From Ephydatia muelleri (lineage: Eukaryota > Porifera > Demospongiae > Spongillida > Spongillidae): a DNA stretch of 64,000 nt. The translations under genes were made by a program, and so were the position numbers. The notes beneath the pieces were generated by a model. That model was not told the DNA's origin. It did not search any database and worked only from the letters and a program-made list of their open reading frames with translations. Shown here one piece after another: positions 35,801 to 46,800 of this stretch. The stretch lies in assembly GCA_013339895.1 (NCBI GenBank), contig JABACO010000005.1, forward strand, positions 9,513,898 through 9,577,897. Reading direction: 5' to 3'. Numbering within the stretch: the stretch's first letter is position 1; every line of letters starts with the position of its first letter.

Positions 35801-38800
35801 AGAGGTGCGTATGTCTCTGGTTTTGTTCCAAGCTATCTACTTCCTATAAGTGTCCAATATCTCTTGATCCATTTCTGGAGATTCTTGTTAAAGAATTAGA
35901 GGATCTATTTGTAAATGGTAATGGAGGTGGCTGTGTACATCAACTTAAAAGATTTTTTTTAGGCATGGAGGTTGAATACACCGGATCATCTGAAGGACTT
36001 CCCCCTGGAAAGATAGTAATACGGTGTATTCTACTACTATGGACTGGGGACTACCCTGCTCAAGCTCAGGTTGGAAAATTTATCCAAGGAGGAATTCGGC
36101 CCTGCAGACGTTGCAATGTTGTTGGTATGAACACTATTTTCCAATCATAATGCATCACAATATTTATTTAAATCCCACAGGTGCCCAAGGTTCAGAGTCA
36201 ACCCACTATTACTATGGTAACTACAGATATCACAGCAGATACCCAAGTGATGAAAGAGACTTGAATATGTTTGTGCAGACTATGAAAGACATCGAATGTG
36301 AGGATCGGCCTACAGTTCATGCTACTATGGCACGAGAGAGTGGTTTCACTGGTCTCTCCATACTACACCGACTCTATGCTGCTTATGGGTTCAATATTTT
36401 AAAGGATCTCACTTTTGATGCCATGCATGATGTTACCCTTAACATTATTCATCACCATCTTCTGAGGTATCTGGAAGCTGGAATTTTGTCTAGAAATGAA
36501 ATTGATGTAAGACTGGCAGCCATTCCATGGACATCAGGTATATTGCTAACTTTAGCTTAATATGTTGGAACATAAATTGACACTTGTATAATAAGCTGGT
36601 TAATTCTTAGCTTACATATAAGCTATAATCATGCTATAAAATATACCAGTGTTCTCTACAATTACACATATATTAAAACCATAATCATGTTACAAGATAA
36701 ACCAGTGCTCTCTACAATCACATGCACATGCTTTAGAACTTAAGGATGGCAGACTTCCAACCTCAGTTACCAAGCGATTAGGGTTTTGGAAGGCAGAAGA
36801 GTTGCAGAAATTTTGCTATCCAGCATCAGAATATGTACTAGGAGGAATCCTCCCTGATGATGAATATCATGTGTGGATACTAATTGTTCGCATAACTGAA
36901 ATGATCTTCCAAATAGGACGAAGCGGTTGGTCTGATGATGATATTCAACTTCTTAAGCAGTTAATTCTCAGGCATAACACCCTCACTGAAGAAGTTGAGG
37001 GCCTAAAGAGTTGTGTCGTATCACTGCATAATCTGATACATTACCCTGAGGAAATCAAACGCTTTTCAAGCCCAGACAATTACTGGTGTTATACTTTTGA
37101 AAGAGCGGTACATGGTTATGTGGTTAGGTCATCCAATAACCGAAACATGGAGTTGTCATTCTCAAACTCAGAATGCCTAAGAGAATTCCTTAAGTTTCAC
37201 AGTGGAAATGTACAAAGTTCCATGAAGTTAAATACTTCTTTTTTCCCAGTAAGTTAATTGAATAAAATTATCCATAATGTAAAATGAATTTTCTTAACAG
37301 GGATATGTTCATGCAAGTACTATTAGTGAAGCAGTTACCATGGCAAAACATAGAGATGTGGCATATCAATCAATCTTAGTTGGGGGAAAGAAATACACTT
37401 CACTATCCACACATGAAGTAACAGAAGTTTTTCGTGTCTTGAAAAAGCAACAACTAAAACATTTTACCCTTGCTGTGATACAAGCTCCCAGCATTTACAT
37501 GTCCCAGCATGGTTTTGGAGGTACTTTGTATCGTGTTGGTGAACATGTCCTTGTGTCAGATGATGCAGGTGAATTATCTGTAGCTAAGATAGATGCAATC
37601 TTAGCCGTTAACATTGAAGAAGAGTATCATTTGCTTCTAAAAGGAGAGGAATATGCTCAATCTGTGACAGAAACTGGTGACTCCAGAATTCACGCAAGTA
37701 GCGAAAATCCATTTGTTGAGTCCACTTCATCTATGATTTTTTTCCCATGCAAAAGCATTGTTAGGAAAGTGATGCTGTTTCCTGATCCTGATCACCTGCA
37801 TGATCCATATATGTATGTGGTTATAGATCATCAAAGACCCTTCATACCACTCAACAAAGAGGCTGTAATTGTACCACATTTCCCTGAGGCTGGTGATATG
37901 GTGTGTGTTCGTGGCACCATCGGGAATGAAGTATACTTTGCACATATACAGTCAGTTAACAAGAACTCTAACACTTGCCAGGTCTACTTCTATGGAAATG
38001 ACCCAGGCCATCCAAGCATATCTGCTTCAAAATACAAAAGGCTTAAATTGCAGGAGACAGTACACTGGTCTTCAATCCTAGGAACAGCAAAAGGACAATT
38101 TATAGGACACTATTGGGTTGCATAATGTACAAACATGTACCACATATTCTATATAGCTAATGTGGACAACATTATAACAATGCTTTCTGTGCTTGGACTC
38201 CATTATAGGAAATACAAGTGCAGATAGTTATTTTTATAACCAAGCATGTACAGTGGAAGTAAAGTTATGATACTTATTTGGTTTGTATAAATTCCCGGAT
38301 GGGAAAAAATTCCCATGTACGGAATATGTAAATATGGGTTATTCATACTGGGTTTTCGGAAAACCATTCCACTTATGGAAATGCTATCTTTTTCAGATTG
38401 GAATTTACATTTCCATCACAGGAAACATTAAAATGGTTTTCCGAAAAACCCAGTACGGATACGAAAAATCCATGTCCGATTTATAAAAACCCATTGAATT
38501 ACTGTTTCCAGGTTGAGATTAACATATTCCGTAGCTGGGAATTTCTTTTCCATCCGGGAATTTTTTCCCATCCGGGAATTTTTTAATTATTGACGGAATT
38601 TGGAATGAAAACCATGGTTGGGAATGGGAATTGACCAAAACCCAAGATAAAACCATGGTTGGGAACGAGAAATTTTTTCCTGTGGAGAGGAGAGGGAGGA
38701 GAGAGGAGAGGGAGGAGAGAGGAGAGGAGGAGAGAGGAGAGGGAGGAGAGAGGAGAGGGAGGAGAGAGGAGAGGGAGGAGAGAGGAGAGGGAGGAGAGAG

Positions 38801-38987
38801 GAGAGGGAGGAGAGAGGAGAGGAGAGAGGAGAGAGGAGAGGAGAGAGGAGAGGGAGGAGAGAGGAGAGGGAGGAGACGAGACTGGGATGGAGAAGAATAA
38901 AAGGAAAGGAATGATGTCAGAGGTGACATGGGAAGATGGACTGCACATAACAGCACTGATTAATACATCCAAAGTGGTCAAAGGGCT
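29864..38987 (-). CDS. CEBPZ: CEBPZ/Noc1-like ribosome biogenesis protein, partial, interrupted by CACTA element
   Basis: Minus-strand exons in order: about 38905-38987 (SPLTTLDVLISAV), 30929-30996 (SLKEFWLSCLLPNDRKLKAL), 30669-30791 (WLLLWYVEDQLKAKYAQYI) and 29864-30036 (LSHDTVANIREK ... KPEQKQSLLQLLVNKLGDP). The last three splice in matching phase 0 and align without gaps to the middle of animal CEBPZ (Mak21/Noc1), a nucleolar HEAT-repeat protein of 60S subunit maturation. The order follows the family. Between the first and second listed exons the intron now holds a purine microsatellite and a 7.1 kb CACTA element. The conserved CBF domain that should follow towards lower coordinates was not found, nor the N-terminus, so the copy may be partial. 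The first listed exon is the weakest call. Confidence 0.6.
30140..30570. repeat. 36-bp minisatellite in the CEBPZ-like gene
   Basis: About twelve copies of GGCAGCAGAGGGTTAAGATGATGAGTGTGCAGTAGT, one shortened (near 30297), lie in the intron between two CEBPZ-like exons. Confidence 0.95.
30829..30908. repeat. (CA)n microsatellite with CACAAA interruptions
   Basis: Simple repeat in an intron of the CEBPZ-like gene, between exons 30669-30791 and 30929-30996. Confidence 0.9.
31310..31585. repeat. GAGAGGAGAGGGAG purine microsatellite, left part
   Basis: A purine-only tract of GAGGGAGGAGAGAG units. The same repeat continues at 38685-38880 on the other side of the CACTA element, so the element inserted into a pre-existing microsatellite. 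Confidence 0.95.
31586..32200. repeat. Left subterminal repeat region of the CACTA element
   Basis: Many irregular copies of AATTCC/GGAAAT-type motifs, in both orientations, follow the left end; the matching right region is 38280-38684. In plant CACTA elements subterminal repeats bind the element's own TnpA-type protein; a comparable role here is inferred. Confidence 0.6.
32343..34108 (-). CDS. SAM-domain protein of the CACTA element, TnpA-like candidate
   Basis: Seven exons with perfect phase agreement: 34009-34108, 33449-33704, 33170-33392, 32937-32997, 32780-32836, 32660-32719 and 32343-32611, giving 341 residues. Residues 1 to about 80 form a sterile alpha motif: WKLEETVEWALKQY, EQEIDGETLLMLCK and DQLKLKKLIQGS. 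Exon 3 is basic, with KKRRIRKG as a likely nuclear signal. Exons 5 and 6 look like duplicated mini-exons (EVQCLKIG, ESQCLNSG). The last exon has a paralogue at 27654-27922. The gene starts 102 bp from the divergent transposase ATG. SAM domains mediate protein or nucleic-acid binding. I infer that it is an accessory DNA-binding protein of transposition, but its family outside the SAM domain is unknown to me. Confidence 0.75.
34109..34210. promoter_or_regulatory. Short divergent promoter region
   Basis: Only 102 bases separate the ATG of the SAM gene (minus, 34108) from the ATG of the transposase (plus, 34211). The spacer is GC-rich with CGATATCGATCCGCCG and GCGCATGCGC palindromes. It must contain both 5' UTRs and promoters, unless noncoding upstream exons exist. 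Confidence 0.6.
34211..38125 (+). CDS. Tnp2-like (CACTA/EnSpm) transposase
   Basis: Eight exons with matching phases: 34211-34971, 35221-35690, 35746-35804, 35851-35917, 35963-36124, 36181-36537, 36737-37248 and 37301-38125. The frame is complete with 1070 residues. The N-terminus has a Cys/His-rich start (CRCSDM ... HCPCGMC). A second Cys pair set lies around CPNCKQVV and CPNCYLRF. The core contains CILLLWTGDYPAQAQVGKF, then RPCRRCNVVG and YYYGNYRYHSRYP, the pattern of Tnp2/transposase_21 proteins. DAMHDVTLNIIHHHL and SLHNLIHYPEEI resemble conserved stretches further on in this family. The catalytic acidic residues cannot be assigned by eye. No frameshift or stop is seen, so it is probably active. 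It shares its promoter region with the SAM gene. Confidence 0.8.
38685..38880. repeat. GAGAGGAGAGGGAG purine microsatellite, right part
   Basis: Continuation of the repeat at 31310-31585. The open frames of Glu/Arg or Ser/Leu/Pro across it are artefacts. Confidence 0.95.
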
Positions 38988-39234
38988 CTTACAGACATAT
39001 GTATGTAAAACAGTGTGGTGTGACCCAACCAATTATTGTATTTGAACGTTTTTCACCTCCAAAACTGGACAGAATGCTGTATTTGTGGATTATAAATTTC
39101 AACTATGCCTTAATGAGAATTCCTAATTAGCTTTATCATGCATACCAAACAATGCTTGTTGTGGGGTGTGGGGTATGGGGGTGTGGACAAAATTATTCAT
39201 CATCACACCACACACAAAGGTTCGAGGTACTCAC

Positions 39235-39308
39235 CTGTCACATTCAGGTGGTAGATATGACTTAAGGAGGAACATATGTAGTTTCCAGTGTCCAACTCAG
39301 TGAGATTT
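39235..39308 (-). CDS. Possible Ig-domain exon fragment
   Basis: Between an AG acceptor (TTTGCACTCAG) and a GTGAGT donor the minus strand encodes NLTELDTGNYICSSLSHIY. The D-x-G-x-Y-x-C pattern is typical of the F strand of immunoglobulin-like domains. At 24 residues it could be chance; no other Ig exon was found nearby. Confidence 0.25.
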
Positions 39309-39481
39309 CTGAGTGCAAAGATGAATACACATATGCATATGTACACATGCCCACATCCCATAAATACACATATGCATATGTACACACATACGTAAAAAAA
39401 TACAATGGATATGTACATAAAACCACAGCCATTGTCTGTTCATATATATGGTACTCGCAAACAAGTTTTATTATGCCTTCT

Positions 39482-39516
39482 AACCCCCCCCCCCACCCCC
39501 CCACCCCCACCCCCCC
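39482..39516. repeat. C-rich tract
   Basis: Interrupted poly-C (CCCCCCCCACCCCC), part of the gene-poor spacer between the CEBPZ-like and TRRAP-like exons. Confidence 0.9.
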
Positions 39517-39572
39517 GTGACATATCTTCTAGCTGGTTCGTTCGTAAAAAAAAAACACACAGCTAAACTCAC

Positions 39573-40498
39573 CTGGCCACTGGTAGCACATCTCCATTGG
39601 GTGTGCTGGAGGTAACAGCTGTCTCATAACCCCAGGGTCACTGGGTGATGGCTGACAATGTTTGAACAGTTCAGGGATCTGGTACTGCGCTATGGCTTTG
39701 AACTTGAGTATGAACACCTCCATCGAGCAGCTCCCTGGCCCCAGTGTCCTGCTCTGACTTCACCCTGATACTCTCCACCAGGTTGAGCAGCAGCTTGCAT
39801 GACATCATCTGGATGCTCACAGGGATGGTGTCATCGTGGACATTCATTTTTAGCAAACAGGTGGACGGCCATTGACAGCTGCTGCAGGGTAAGTTGGGTA
39901 CGAATATGGTGGACCAGATCAGCCAGTATTGGTTGGGAGGAAATGATTTAATAACAGCACAATAAAATCACATTACACCTAACACCCTCACATAACACCT
40001 GACAGCCTCACATCTCACATGACACCCTCACATCACACCCTCACATCACACCCTCACATCACACCCTCACATCACACCACAACCTCACATAACACCTGAC
40101 AGCCTCACATCTCACATGACACCCTCACATGACACCCTCACATCACACCACAACCTCACATAACACCTGACACCCTCACATAACACCTGACACCCTCACA
40201 TCTCACATGACACCCTCACATCACACCACACCCTCACATAACAACTGACACCCTCACACCTAATACCTCTCTGATAATACCTCACACTTTCTCTGGTGGT
40301 CCACCCTGATCCAATCAGAAGGTTCTCGTCAAAGAGATGGTCTATGCACGGCAGAAACTTGTTACGCAGGTCTGTGGCTAGAATATGTCTGACAGCAATC
40401 AACAGCTCCTTCCTCAGGTGGGTTACCTCCTGGGGACAGTTCCTAAGCAACGCCACCATACCCTGGACCAGGTTAGAGGCATAGGACGCAACTTGTTC
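39573..40498 (-). pseudogene. TRRAP: TRRAP fragment with two frameshifts
   Basis: The exon at 40288-40498 reads EQVASYASNLVQGMVALLRN, then RKELLIAVRHILATDLRNKF and IGSGWTTRE. This is unmistakably TRRAP/Tra1, the huge HEAT/FAT/pseudokinase scaffold of SAGA and NuA4 acetyltransferase complexes. After a repeat-filled intron, 39573-39925 continues the family order: DLVHH..., LFAKN, VHDDTIPVSIQMMSCKLLLN, then MEVFILKFKAIAQYQ. Two single-base insertions break this second part (near 39849 after LFAKN and near 39725 before MEVF). The segment linking the two parts (normally after TTRE) is absent. Only about 190 of more than 3000 residues are present. It is either a decayed duplicate or a badly assembled piece of the true gene. 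Confidence 0.75.
39975..40275. repeat. Tandem CACCCTCACATCACA repeat
   Basis: Degenerate 10- to 15-bp units (CCTCACATCACAC, CCTCACATAACACCTGACA) fill the intron between the two TRRAP-like parts. Confidence 0.9.
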
Positions 40499-40499
40499 C

Positions 40500-43400
40500 T
40501 GTGGGGGGGCAGGGGGGCATGTGAGAGTACATGTGGGGGCAGGGGTTATGTATGGGGGCAAGGGGGCAGGGGGTCATGAATGAGTGCAAGGGGGGCAGGG
40601 GGTCATGCATGAGTGCAAGGTAACCCCCATTTGTTACTATTAAAAATTATTCCCTCCCTCTATCCAAATTAGCTCGTGGAGGAGCAGGACCTGCCCCCCC
40701 CCCCCTCGGCAGGTTAGTATTAAATTGTTGCTGTGCATTATACGGGAGGCAAGGAATACATAATAAGATGTATGTGGTGTGCACAATTAGTTTAATGTGA
40801 GTGAAATCTTTCTATTATGAATAGTGCAAGCAATGGAATTGGGAGTTAGGGATTATTATTTTTATATTGAACCCTTAACAAATTTTCATCCCCCAGACCC
40901 TCCTGTTGAGAATGCTGTGGATGACGTTGGTAAATATTTAACTTGCTTATATTCTAACTCAATCCCTTCCCATTCCCCAGCCCCTGTGACGTTGGTATTT
41001 AATTATTTTATTTTCATTAAAATATTTGTGGCCTGACGGTCTTTAATTCTTTTTTAAAAACAGTAAGAAGAGGCGGAAGAGGAGGAAGAGGAGGAAGAGG
41101 AAGAGGAAGAGGAGGAAGAGGAGGAAGAGGAAGAGGAGGAAGAGGAAGAGGTGGCAGAGTTGGAGTTGAAGGAGGAGACATTGGTGGTAGGGATTATTAT
41201 TTTTATATTGAACCCTAACTAGTAAGGTTACACTGATAACATGAGCCTTACATATTTTCTGAAGGAGTTACTAGTGTTGAAATCAAATCCTTTTTCCATT
41301 GTATTCCCCCTTATGGATTTACCATATAACTATTTCCCTCCTTTTTTATCCAGCAGATCATAGTCCTAATGTTTGATGTTGGTAGGGATTATTACTCAGT
41401 TTAAGTTAAACCATTTATTGAATCCTAACAAGTATTAAGGAGTAGCTAGTGTTGAAATCAAATCCTTTTTCCGTTGTAATCCCCCTTATAATAGCAATAC
41501 CCCTTAAAATTATTCCCTCTATCCAAATTAGCTGTTGCAGGAGCTTTGTTGAGACTCCTGCTGAGATTGCATCTGATGGAGAAACTTACCATTGAGCTGA
41601 TTATGTTGTAGGTGTTGATTATCAGCATTGCTACAGCCAGATGAAGATAAAGAAGTGATGAAAGCTGCACAGAATCGTGCGAAAGAGAGCGTAGACCAAT
41701 ACCCCCTAAACCTAAACTGAGCTGGGCTTGTATTCAGGTAGAATCAGTTGTGTCAATGGCAAAACAGGATGTAAAGCACTTCCTAAGTCCTCATCAAAAA
41801 AGCTTCACAGAATCAGCAAGATTTGATGGGGTAGCCCTAGCCAGGTGGACCAAGTAGTCTCCCTATTGGAACACCAAGAATGTCCAAGTTCGGATGACTT
41901 GAGAATATGGCTGCTGATGGAAACATGGAATAACACCATAGTTACTAAACTGATCATATTTTGCCAGGTTGATGTGGATGCCCAGGAAAGGACCTAACTC
42001 CTCAATGAGGGAGAGTGCCCATACCACTGCTTAACGTCTACCAGAGAGGACACAAATCCTGTATGCGTAGGCCCAAAGGACCAGCTGCAGTGCCTTTTGG
42101 TCAGATCCAACAGATATAGATCAGGATTTGCATTTGGGTCATTAGGTGGGACAGCTGGGGTGCTTGGATTGCAAAAATTGCCAAAGTGGTATCACTATTA
42201 GGGGCTAACCCATTTGACTGAGTGCCCATACCTCCCCACCTCTTCCTGCTTTTCTATACCTGCCTCTCGCTCTTTTTGATAGCTTTGTGGTAGCTGCTGC
42301 TGAATTGGTTTTGGTAACTGTGGTTTTATTGTTATGTAAACCACTTAGCAATAGCCCTCTTTTATATCAACACAAAATAGCTGCCAAGCATAAAACCATT
42401 TGCGGATATCAGGGGTTATTGATCATCAACATTTCTATTTTGCTCAAAGGTGCAATTTAGGTTTTCACTTTATGTGGTTAAAAAATTTCAATTATTTTCA
42501 ACCTTCTTGATCAGTAATTATGCAATCTGTGCTATAGAACCATTTTCTGGTTAACCCTTTCATTTCCCACCAAAATGCTTATTATACATTGATTCCAGGT
42601 ATCCTGACCTCTGATTTGATACCCAATATGTAACAGTGCTCATAGTGTGGATCAAGTTATAGCATTGCGAAGTTGAGCTTAATTAATTATTCAACGTTGT
42701 GTATCTCTACATGTACAACCGTTAAGGTAATTAACATATTAAATTGAGAAATGTCAACTCATATGAAGACAAACATATATAAAAGTTTGAACCAAATTGG
42801 AAAGGTGAGGTGCATTTGTTGGCTGATTTGATAGGGAATGAACCACTTTATTGGTAGGGAGCAGTGATCACATATGAACAGACCTCTCTCTTCAAGCTGT
42901 ATGTGGGCACCAATCCTGAAAATAAGACTCTTTGCATGTGCATTCATTTGGTTATGCCACATCAAAGCTGCAATAGCCTTTCACTACAGGCTTCCTCCCC
43001 TGGCTTGGCAGTGGAGGCGATGGGCTATGCAACGTATTTGTTGTCTCTTGTCTGGAAGTGTTCTTGATGGCGAGCAAGGTGAATGGGCATGCAAGGTTAT
43101 AGACATAAGGAGGTGAAGTACTAGAAGAAGGTTGTGAGAGCACTAGAAGATTGAGGACTGGATGGTACTACAAATGGGACTCGGTCTCGGTGTCGCCTTG
43201 TATTGCTAAGAGGTTGGATCCTCCTATAGAGTCGATCTGGACATGGTATGAGGTTGAAAAAAGGGCCCACTCTGTGGTAGCCAGATGGCCGCGTCAGGGC
43301 AGAAACGGTTCTACAAATGTTTAATTTTTGTTACGTTACAAAAAAAAAAAAAGACTTTTCTGCATAATCCAGTAAAGAGGAGCCCCATCCTGAAAACCCA

Positions 43401-43820
43401 GGCCACTTCTCCACTGCACTATGGAACCCCTTACAGTGGAAACCATCACACTTGCTCCAATAATTTTTTGTCTACTGAAATTTTCGTTACTTGAATTTAT
43501 TTCATTAAAATGATGAGCTAAAATACAAATCCCACTATGCATGTTCAGTGTACAACTATGTGTCAATACATACTGAAAGTAAAAAGGCATCACATGACTA
43601 TTTACACTTGTTATTAACACTTGTAGTGACCCCAGTACTAAAGGTTTAATTACCTCATCTATGAAGTGTGCATGAATGCGTTAATCATAGTGTTCAGCAT
43701 CAGCAGGAACAGTCCTGCTAATGCTGAATTGAGGAAACTTGAATGTATAAACATATTTATTGAAGTAAGCATGTTCTATAAGTGATGTTATTTTTTATAT
43801 GTTTAAAGTTTTTATTTCAT
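40500..43820. other. Gene-free 3.3 kb with diffuse local duplications
   Basis: No coding segment is supported. A GAAGAG purine tract lies at 41066-41160. Short blocks recur: GGTAGGGATTATTATTTTTATATTGAACCC (40847 and 41188) and ATTATTCCCTC...ATCCAAATTAGCT (about 40647 and 41511), so the stretch 40640-41540 is an old tandem duplication. A 12-base A run lies at 43341-43352. Confidence 0.6.
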
Positions 43821-43866
43821 CTCAGTGGTGAACACCAAGGTGCAGAATACTGTATGTACCTGTATA

Positions 43867-46800
43867 ATGGAGGGGAAAAAGAAACCCATTTGTAAGTTTG
43901 GAACAAGTTGCACACGTCAAGACTGTCTGTTTTTGCATCCCAATGGAAAAAATTTGTCTAACACTTGCAAGTTTGGAACACGTTGCACACGTGGAGACTG
44001 TCCTTTTGTACATCCCGATGGGAAATATTCGTCTAGATCTCCAGCTATGTGCATGTTTGGAACAAGTTGCACACGTGGAGACTGTCCTTATGTGCATTGT
44101 AATGGGAAAAAGCCACAGATTCCTTTGTCTGGCTCTTCAGTTGTTTGCAAGTTTGGAGCAAATTGTACACGTGAAGACTGCTCATTTGTGCACCATGACA
44201 GGAAAAAGCCGCAAATTTGTTTGTCTAACTCTTCAGCTATTTGCAAGTTAAAAACAAGTTGCACACCTGGAGACTCTCCTTTTATACATCCTGATGGTAA
44301 AAAGCCACAGATTCCATCATCTGACAATTTTGATTACTCCATTAACAATCCAGATGCCCACACTTCACTTCTGATGACATTCCTATGTGCAAGTATGCTG
44401 ATTCATGCTATAATTATAACTGTGTCTACAGTCACAGTTCCAAACGCATATTATGCAGTGCTGGCATGGGGTGTCATGTCTTTGATTGTACCTTAATTCA
44501 TCCACCATCTCGTGCAAAGCAAATATGCAAATTTAAAAGCAAATGCTTTAAGATTGATTGTTCGAAACATCACCCATTTGGCCACAAAGTTTGTCCTTTA
44601 CTTGAAATGTGTTTTGACACTATGTGTTCTCTCACCCATCCACCTACTCGCCCCAAAATATGCCCCCAAAACATGAACTGTCAAAACATTGACTGTGAAC
44701 AACTTCATCCGCAAGAATGGGATCCTTCTACTATCACAACCAATGGAACAAATTATTTGAAGTCAGTTAAAACAAGACAAAATGAACGGATTAAGGCAGC
44801 TCTGCCTATCTTGAAGAGCCAACTAATGTTCATAGATCAACTTAAGAAGGACAAAGTTGTGGTTGTAACTGCAGAAACAGGATCAGGAAAAACTACACAA
44901 CTTCCTCAGTATTGTGCTGAGGAGTTTAGTGGTCTTATTGTCTGCACTCAGCCTAGAGCAATTGCAGCTATTTCTATTGCACAACGAATAGCACAGGAAT
45001 ATGATGGTACTGCAGCCGGAAAAAATGTTGGATACCGTGTTGGTGGGGGCAACTGTGTAAATGGGCAGAGGATTATGTTAATGACGGATGCATCACTTGT
45101 TCACATGGCACAAACTGATGCAAACATGTCACGTGTTTCTGTGCTGGTTATTGATGAAGCTCATGAACGAAGTTTGAATACAGATTTGGTGTTAGGAATT
45201 GCAAGACTTGTGAGAGAAAAGCGCAAGAATGATTTCTATGTTGTTATTGCATCAGCTACAATTGACCCTAAGCCCTTTCTCGAATTCTTCTTTGATAGGA
45301 TCTCTGTTTACCAACCATTAAATGTTCCAGGGCGTACATTTCCTGTTGAGATTGAATATGCAAATGACATTGATGATGATGATGACTTTCTAAAAAGTGG
45401 TTACCTCATTTCAAAAGTCATTGAAAGCCTAAAAAAGCACAAGGAAGGCCACTGTCTGGTTTTCTTACCTGGCAGCAATGAAGTTGACGATGCGTTGCGT
45501 CAATTTGCAAAGGAAGCTTGCACCGAGTGGGTTGGTTTGCCTTTATATGGTAGTCTGCCACCTGAAGAGCAAAGCAAAGTTCTGAACTTCGATGATTGTG
45601 ATGGAACTTTGCGCATGATTGTGTTTTGCACAAATATTGCAGAAACATCTTTGACAGTTCCCAATACGCGTCTTGTTATTGACACAGGGCTAGCAAAAGA
45701 AGCTCGATATGATCCTAAGCGTCGTATGACTGTTTTAGAACTGGTTTACATTTCTCGGTCCAGTGCAGAGCAGCGTAAAGGACGTGCCGTAGGACGGTAT
45801 CTGGCCACTGTATTCGATTGTATAACTGTGAATGGCTTACAAGAGATCACATTACACCAGAAATACTCCGTTCTTCTTTAGACCTTGTAGTATTACAGCT
45901 TTGCAAGATCGGTTACAACCCACGGACATTTCCTTTCATTGATTCTCCTAGCCCAGATCTAATTGATTTATCTCTAATAACGTTGCAAAATTTTGATTGC
46001 CTTGACAGAAAATGCAAAATTACTGAGAGGGGAAATATTTTTATTGAATTACCATTTGACCCACGCTTGAGTCATTTTGTTGTATCAGCTCATGAGCAGT
46101 ATGGAAATGGGGAAATGGCATCCAACATTGCAGCCATTTTGAGTGCACCTGGTTCAATTTTTTTTATGGGAGGGGGCAAAGCAGGTCGCGATGAAGTCAA
46201 GAAGCGCATCGCTGATGAAGGTGCAAAGTACGAGAGTGACTTGCTATACCTTCAGTCCATTTATCACAGTTGGTTTGAAGCTGGAAAAGTGGACCTGACA
46301 TCTTTGACTTGTAATAGTTGTGCTAAAAAAATACCATCATGCTTGGTGAAACGTAACAATGGCTGCCGGCCATGTCGCACACGTCATTCTACTAAATATG
46401 GGCTTAACAATAAAATAATGGAAATGATCCATAAAAATGTTGTTTCAGTAATGTCAATTTTAAAGCGCAAGATGATAAAAATATCACAAGGTGATTGTGT
46501 TGACATAGATCCTGTCGAAGTAATAGGTCGATGTTTGCTTGGAGGTTTTGAAGATCAGTTAGGTCAAATGGTCTTGCCCAATAACCCTAAAGCTGGGGCT
46601 TATCTGCTTTCAAGTGCTATTAAGGCACAGCTTTCCAATTCCACTTCTCTGGCTGTTGCCAGAGGTAAAATAGGAGCTCCACAATTTTTTGTTTCAATGT
46701 TAGTGACACAAATTCCAAAGGGCATGACTATTGCAGATCATGCCCATCCTATTAAGGAAAATTGGTTAACACCGTCTCAATTGGAAAAGATTTCCAAGCA

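Larger units (their letters stand above)
31586..38684. mobile_element. Complete CACTA/EnSpm-type DNA transposon with two divergent genes
   Basis: The left end reads CACAGGAAAAAATTTCGTG and the right end, inverted, CACAGGAAAAAATTTCTCG. The ends start CACAG, as expected for animal EnSpm elements. GAG stands outside both ends (31583-31585 and 38685-38687), consistent with a 3-bp duplication, although the flanking repeat is itself GAG-rich. The 7.1 kb interior holds a SAM-domain gene (minus) and a Tnp2-like transposase gene (plus), transcribed divergently from a 0.1 kb spacer. Both ends carry 0.4-0.6 kb of GGAATT/AATTCC-rich subterminal DNA. Both genes have intact frames, so the element may be autonomous. 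Confidence 0.85.

Noticed and set aside
41066..41160. Possible acidic protein from the GAAGAG tract
   Set aside because: Simple repeat with no start, no splice context and no conserved sequence.
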